64,000 nucleotides of DNA from Cerrena zonata (lineage: Eukaryota > Basidiomycota > Agaricomycetes > Polyporales > Cerrenaceae). The notes beneath the pieces are model-generated. The model had not been told where the DNA came from. It made no database searches and was given only the letters and a program-made list of their open reading frames with translations. Where the stretch lies: positions 1,674,001-1,738,000 of the forward strand of contig JASBNA010000003.1 in NCBI GenBank assembly GCA_038087015.1. Reading direction: 5' to 3'. The translations under genes and the position numbers were made by a program. Shown piece after piece: positions 57,686-64,000 of this stretch (within the stretch, counting starts at the first letter, position 1; the number at the start of each line of letters is the position of its first letter).

Positions 57686-60600
57686 ATGTCGTCCAATCCG
57701 TCCAATCCGAACCCCACCGATTCAATCTCGAGCGACGGCAAGGGTGGGCCGCCAAGTTCGCAGTCAGGTCAGACTCAGACCCGCGACGCTGAAAGCACGC
57801 CCCAGCCCAAGAAGGCACGAAAGGCGACCTCGACAAGAAAGCAGTCCAAGAAACAGACCCAGGGGCCCGCAACACTCCGCCCCGATCCAAGTCCTCCCCC
57901 CGAAGATCACTGTATGTTCCCCCTGTCTGCCTTCTCCTCACTCTTTCTTTCCGTCGCTCATCACCATCACTCTTTCCTTCTTTCTGCCTCCTTACGTGAT
58001 TCTACAAAGCCTCTCGCCTCTCAAACGTACGCGACCAGCCTCAGCAGCAGTCCCCTCCCCAACCTCGCTTTACTGCTCATCTCCAGCAGCCCCTCCTCCC
58101 TGGGCCGCCAGCTTATCCCATATTAACCACTGGCTATCCTATGACCGGCCATCCTCATCCTTACGGAACACCGTCCCCTTATGCACATCCTGGCACCCCC
58201 GTCAACGGTCAAGCCACACATGCCGCCATTCCCCAATACCCCTACGCTGTTCACCATGCAGCATACTCTCAGTATCCCCCTTACCCTCAATATTCTCCCG
58301 CAGGTATGATGATGTACAACGCACCTGGACCGAGCCAGCCTGAGCCGCCCCGCGTCGACGCGTCGTCCCCCGCTGCAAGCGCAACTGGCAAACGGAAAAG
58401 GAAGTAGACATTATATTCTCTCTAGCTATTCACTGTCTTACGTTGCATGTGCAGACTCGACAGACGACACTGGCCCGAGCGGGAGTCAGAACACAAGCCC
58501 AACTACCGCTCAGGAGCCAAAGAAGCGTACCAAGACACAGCGCGCCTGTGACAGCTGTCGTTCCCGTAAGATCAGGTCTGTTGTTCCCCCCTCTGCTCTC
58601 AATGATCACTAATCAACGATCACAAACTTTTGACCGTTGCATATCTTCCCCCCAGATGTGACATTTTATCTGAGACTGACCCTCCGAAATGTCAGCACTG
58701 TAACCAGTACGGTTTCGAATGTACTTTCTTCCTTCCCATCTCCGAGACCCGCTTCAAAAAGAAGAAGCTCGAGGAAGAGGCCGCGGCTGCAGCAGATAAA
58801 GATAACGATCGCAGTACCCACTCGCCACACGTTGAGCAATCCAAGAACGGCGAGGTCAAAGTCTATGGTACGGGTTCTAGCCCCCGTTGCTCCTTACTAA
58901 TTTGGTACTAACCGATATTCTAGGCCCGACATCAGCAGCCTTTCTGCTACACTCTGCAGCGATGATATCATCACGTACGTATGAGACATACGATATGCGC
59001 TACCATCACACCTGGGATGTAAGCGCCAACGGCGACGGAATCATCCAAGTGAACGAACCACAAAAAGGCGAACTCCAACTTTCGCTACCCAAACCAAACG
59101 ATTTACGAATAGAACGTGAAGTGGTTGAAAAACTGCTAAACGCATATTTTACCGACGTCGCTCCATTGCTGCCTGTTGTGAAACAAGCGGAATTTCTAGC
59201 AACAAACCCACCACCTGCGGTGTTATTATACTCTATGTGCTTGGTTGCTGCCACTCGGAGAGACGTACCTCAAGCTGTTTTCGATTCGATTCGGTACGCG
59301 GTGAATAGTCTGATCAAAGCAGAGGACGTGCTATCCACTGCATCCACTGTGAATGTACAGACACTTATGATTCTGTCCATGTCGGGAGACTGCCACTCAC
59401 AGTCGGTCCCGAATGCCTTGTCAGCGTTATGGATCAGGCTGGGTGCTGGCATCCGAATGGTGTGCCTAATCAATTGCTTGAACATGTGAGCAAGTGCTAA
59501 GTACTTTATAGGCACAAGATCTGGGCTTGCATCGCGCTGAAGCGGTCAAGCAAAATATTGAACTTAGGCGTCGCCTCTGGGGCATTTGTGTTATTCATGA
59601 CAGATGGTTAGTGTAGCGTCTCGCTTTCTCATCGCAGGATACGTGAAGAAAATAATTCAGAGTACTCACAACGTATGTAGGGTAAGCGTTACTTATGGTC
59701 ATCCACATATGATCGACGTCCAGGATTGCGATGCTCGGCTACCGTCTTCCGGCGATCCACAAGACTTGTACCTAGACGAGCTAGTCAGGTTGAGTGTGAT
59801 CTTGGGCCGAGTACAAAAAGCCATTTATACGTACGTACGGTTGTTTTCGGCGTAACGATTAGACCGGCAAGCTTATTCGTCAAATTCGGCAGTCCCGCCG
59901 GTTTAAATGTCACCAACGACGAAGCGCTTTACACCTTGTTGAATAACCTGGAGACCTGGAAGAAGAACCTTCCTGATGATCTTCAATTTCGTGGCCCAGA
60001 AAGTCCTCGGAACGCGGGTATGTCTTCCTCCCCACACCCCCCTATCTACCAATTCGAATCTCTCCACTCTGATCCTGCCGCGACACCGGCTTCTTGCTGC
60101 CTTTTCGGCCAAATTGTATTTGCTTATATTATCGATTATACTCATCGAGGAACCAGGAATTCTGTTTATTTTCTATGCCGCCGTGAATATGCTCTTCTGG
60201 CGTGTATTCATGCGCATATCATATTCCTGCCCCGCACACCTGAAGTTCTGTCTAACAGTCGAGAAATGGACTGAGCTCGTGCAAATGACCGGTGACGCGA
60301 TTGATTGGCTGGACGCGAACGATCGTATATACGATATTTGGCTACTCATCGCGTATTGCGCGACGTCGTGTGCACTGGTTCAGGTACGTCCCTACTCTGC
60401 CGTCTCGGGCCGTTCTGGCACGATATCCAAAGAATTAATGCGATCTACAAATCTCCACAGTACCATACATGGGCTCGCCGCCGCGACCCGGAAGCTCAGG
60501 CAAAACTCAAGAAACTCCGCGACTGCGTCAGAAAATGGGAGGGTGCATTATCTCCTGACCACATGTCAGCACGACGAAAGGCCGGTTGAAAAATGCCTCG

Positions 60601-61577
60601 GGAACGCTTGCATGAATCATGCTGACCGTATTTACAGACTGCTGAGATCATTGCTCTCCTCTACGAGGCTACCCAGGGGCCCCAGCAACCTGTTGAACCA
60701 CCCGTCTTGAACCCGACGGGTGGCGTAAAGGGGAAGCCAGCAACAGGGTCGTTGGTGTTCACCAAAGACCCGAGTAGACCCGGAGGGGGCGTATTTGTCG
60801 CTCGCGAAAGACCAAGTGACGATTTAGTTCGAGAGTTGCCTGAGGGCACCATTATCAGCGCAACAGGTGAGACGATCACGGCAGCGGTATCTAATGTTCG
60901 AACACCGAATGACGACGTGTCAATGTCTCTTCCTGCTGATGCGTCATCCTCGTCTTCTCCTGCTGCTTATGGTGGAAACAATTGGACGTGGTCATCTACT
61001 TCAGGCCATGCGCATGGTGGTAGTGCCACAGCCTCTCCCCAACAGCAACACCAGCAGCATCAGCATCAGCAACAGCAACAGCAACAGGCTAGCTCCTCAT
61101 CAACTTCGATGGTCAACCTAACCCCCATTGGTGGAAACGGATCGGGAGGCAACAATTATCAAAACATGAACCCAGCATTGAATACAGCTGTTTCAGGTGG
61201 GCCCGAAAACGTCCAGATTTTAAATATGCTGGATTATGCACCTCAAGGCAACCCGGTGCAAACTTTGCAAGTGACGGATCAAGTGACGGATCCCGGATTC
61301 TTCACTAGCATACCCGCGAGCATGTATGATTACAGTCAGTATCCCACATTTGTCAAGGGGGGCGACGCCACATCCGAGAGTATGGTCTTCTGATCGTTCT
61401 GTTACAGATCAATGGGAAAGCTTCTTCTCAAGGTTTGGGACAAACTTGACGCAATTCCCCTCGCAGCAAAACCAACAGCAGCAGACGGCCCAACAGGCAC
61501 CAGCGCAATACTCACACCAACAATACTCTCGACCGTCTGGAGGAACGTCTGGAGGTGGGATGGGGAGCGGGATCTAG
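57686..61577 (+). CDS. Zn2Cys6 fungal transcription factor with Q-rich C-terminus
   Basis: Twelve exons: 57686-57911, 58010-58403, 58455-58575, 58656-58867, 58924-59459, 59512-59606, 59681-59830, 59863-60017, 60157-60383, 60461-60584, 60638-61334, 61408-61577; about 1034 aa. A Pro/Tyr/Ser-rich N-terminus precedes KRKRK and the binuclear zinc cluster (ACDSCRSRKIRCDI, CQHCNQYGFECTFF). The middle is a fungal-specific regulatory domain (YFTDVAPLLPVVKQAEF, LWGICVIHDRW, TYGHPHMIDVQDCD, YAAVNMLFWRVFM). A poly-Gln/His tract and DYNQWESFFSRF follow. Exon 2 to 3 and exon 10 to 11 each miss phase by one base, suggesting single-base errors near 58395-58402 and 60578-60583. It may regulate metabolism; the target genes are not known from sequence. 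Confidence 0.85.
61041..61087 (+). repeat. CAG/CAA-type trinucleotide tract (poly-Gln/His)
   Basis: Run of CAA/CAG/CAT codons inside the transcription factor gene, encoding mainly Gln with some His. Length may vary between strains. Confidence 0.85.
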
Positions 61578-64000
61578 CATTGAGAGCGGGTCTGGCACCC
61601 TAGCGTTGATTCTCGTTTTTTGCTTTTGTTTTGCGTCTACGCGCTTTCTAATTGCTGGGAGTTCGTTGTTATGACGGGCGCTGTTTTTGGTTTTGGATAT
61701 CGATGATTTGATTTTGACTTGCCGTGCGATATCACGATCTCTATCTCTACCGTATAATATAATAGAGACACGAGTTTCCCTTAGTTTTCTGATCTTCCCC
61801 TTCTCCCCCTCGTCTAGTAGCCGATCGATCTGTTCTTTTTTTCTCTCTCTAGGACTTTGCTGTGTCCACCCCACCCTGTAATACAATACCCTCTCCGAGC
61901 GAGATTTTTAGACTCTGTTTACTAGTCTGTTTATATCTCATTTTCCCTGTGTGACGTGCGATGTGTTTTGTTGGTTAACTCAGATTGCTGTTTATAAGCT
62001 GGCGTTGTGAGTGGCTATGGTTGTCTGTCTTAGGACGGGTACCTTGTCAGGAACCAGGAAGAGTCCAGACAACATTGTTGGGTGTATCACGCAGGTACGC
62101 GAGTTAGAAAAGCTCAACATCAGCTTTAAGCTTTATTTCAATGATCAATGGTTATAGTGGGGACTGGTATATCGATATTGATACAAGTAGACACGATATC
62201 GACGAAAACAGGAAGAATAAACCTATCAGGAGTGAGACGAGCTGGATTTTTTTGGCACGCTTGGGGGTTGTCAGAAGGGGGTACCAATGAAAAAATGACC
62301 CGAGTAGTTTTGAGATGTAACTTACACACACCCCGTTGATGATGCTCGCCAGGTGATTGTTGTGGTTTGACGTAAATTATCGAGTTTGATATTCAGTATT
62401 TTCAAGGGTGGTCTCTTCCTCGGCTTTAATGTGTTTCTCGGTGTTTCCAAATCCGCTCTTTTGGTGGTAAAGCACCGTCGGAACTAAAGGTGTTCTTCAA
62501 GAGACCCCGACCAGCGGGGGAACAAGAAAAACGAGGATGCGAGTAGGAATTCTTCTTTGGCGAAAGTTTTCACATCGTTCCGCGGAGGTGTTTGCTATCG
62601 TCTGGAAATATGGCCTGGAGTTTTTGGTCATCCAAGTGGAGCCGGGCGGGTTAAGACCGTAGAATAGAAGATACGGAATCCTTATTCAAAGGACTTCATC
62701 CTAGCAACCATTTTCAACTGGGTGTTTAGAGAGGACTTCGTAGACACCGCCTTCCTCTCGAACCAATAAAAGGTAATTTACTGTAAAGTCAGAAGGAATT
62801 TCAAATCAGGAGCATGCGGTGCAAGAACTCTTGAATGAGGTAATCACACAAAGGGGTGCCCTTGCTGGACGTATGGATTGTACCCTATAAAGGCGCTGCG
62901 TTAGATAAAAGGATTTCCGAAATACGAAGAGAAACCTCAGAAGTTACTGCCATATGACATCCCTTCCTGGTGTTGACACGAGGTGTGGAGCACTCAGACA
63001 ATTATCATCTGCTGTAGAAAGTACTCAGTAGTAAACGCATCCCTCTGGTGTGTATGCTTTCCGTGAGGAGCCGTTTGCTTCAGTACCCAGTTGGAAACTG
63101 CTTGAGCGCTTCCAAACTAACTACCATTGAAGGCGCTTGGAGCTGTTGTACGCCGTCAGTGTCCCTTGTGTGGTCAACCTAATACAACCTGCGATGCGAC
63201 AATGTAATTGTAATTGGCCTTGACAAAGAAAGGAGGTTACCGCATTTGACACATCCCGTCCTAAATTAGGTGTACACCTACCTCCACTTCGCACCATTGA
63301 GTTTAGTTCAAACCTTGACTACACCAGAATCCTTCCTCGGTCACGAATGTGTTCTGAGCTGTCAAGAGGGGCCTTCTCGAGCTGCTGAATCGCGTAAAGG
63401 TCGTGGTAGCTAGTCAAGGAACCAGGGAAACGTCGGCGTATCCCGCCGTACAAAGAGCATGATTTTCACGATTATCCGGCTTTACGGAGCCTGGAACCGC
63501 GATTCTGATGTGAGAACACCACTACGCTCTCGTATACTCCCACCTATTCATCTCGTATGCAGTTCCTATGACGGAATGCTCTTCTCGGTTCTCAGGTTTC
63601 TCGTACAACGCTCTCCGATTCGGGAGGGGGGACATCCATGTTATTATTTGCAACAATGTGGATTATTATTGGTATTTCGAGCTCCTTTGGGACTAGTGTG
63701 ATACCAGGTGTTGACGAAGAACGAGGAGCATGCGCGAATTTTTGCTATTGTCTGTGTCAAGCTGACAGGTTGTTGATAGAAGAACCGCCCAATCATGTTA
63801 CGGCGTGGTTCGTATGATAGTCGCATTATCTACTGCGGGAAGATACTCCCCGGAGTGTTTATATGTTTGGTCAAAATCAATTGCAACAGTACGTGTGTCG
63901 CACATGACGAACGTTGCATCTCACGCTCGGTTGAAAGCAATGCAAGTGAGATGTGAGCTTTCTCTTCGGCGTGCTATGTCCTTTGAAAGCCGGTGGCGTA
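61578..64000. other. About 2.4 kb without a recognisable gene
   Basis: The first 300 bp are T-rich and probably 3' UTR of the transcription factor. Beyond that only frames under 85 codons occur, none with family motifs or consistent splice extensions on either strand. I find no tRNA, transposon end or tandem array. A promoter for a gene beyond the window or a non-coding RNA is possible. Confidence 0.45.

Noticed and set aside
56994..57941. 315-codon minus-strand frame upstream of and overlapping the transcription factor start
   Set aside because: It is antisense to the N-terminal exon, has no recognisable motif, low-complexity Pro/Ser/Arg composition and no family resemblance; GC-rich sequence readily leaves such frames open.
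57686..61577. Naming the Zn2Cys6 factor as a known cellulase regulator
   Set aside because: The zinc cluster and regulatory domain are clear, but nothing visible separates it from many paralogous fungal factors, so no gene symbol was given.

Overview
The window is nuclear DNA from a filamentous basidiomycete, most likely a wood-decaying Agaricomycete. Genes are split by many short GT-AG introns (mostly about 45-75 nt), spacing is tight, and both strands are used about equally. Best matches by eye are to basidiomycete gene families. I place about 27 protein-coding loci and rebuilt their exons by hand from splice signals, reading phase and conserved residues. No transposase, reverse transcriptase, CRISPR array or rRNA was recognised.

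Layout. 0.1-3 kb: acidic nuclear-like protein and a cyclin-D-binding-like protein (convergent), then a weak tRNA-like element. 4.2-11 kb: 7-TM protein, splicing factor Slt11/Ecm2, NEDD8-activating E1 catalytic subunit Uba3, AAAP amino acid permease. 12-16 kb: F-box/LRR-like protein with a frameshift, a small Cys-rich protein, Rcl1. 17-25 kb: secreted GH3 beta-glucosidase, Npr2 (nutrient/TORC1 signalling), Ogg1. 25-36 kb: Nmt1, Ufd1, Cct4, AP-4 epsilon adaptin, Bub2. 36.8-42.2 kb: glyoxal/copper radical oxidase, a Ddi1-like ubiquitin-fold plus retropepsin-like protein, and an AA8 cytochrome with CBM1. 42.6-56 kb: Snu13, Ubc9, a SAM methyltransferase, proteasome beta-5, a 21-exon SAC phosphatase with an hSac2-like region, Erf2-type DHHC acyltransferase. 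57.7-61.6 kb: Zn2Cys6 transcription factor. The last 2.4 kb holds no gene I can support.

How the genes relate. Most are housekeeping genes in convergent or divergent pairs with short shared gaps (for example AP-4 epsilon/Bub2, Ufd1/Cct4, Npr2/Ogg1). Three encode secreted plant-biomass enzymes (GH3, AA5 oxidase, AA8-CBM1), which suggests white-rot-type lignocellulose degradation. Ubiquitin-type pathways recur (Uba3, Ubc9, Ufd1, beta-5 and the Ddi1-like protein), but I see no evidence of a dedicated cluster.

Cautions. At least ten places in otherwise conserved genes need a single-base insertion, deletion or substitution to keep the frame or a splice site, several in short homopolymers. This looks like residual sequencing error rather than gene decay. 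The strongest candidate for something little described is the gene at 39529-40628: a ubiquitin-fold N-terminus joined to a retropepsin-like domain without the catalytic Asp-Thr/Ser-Gly.
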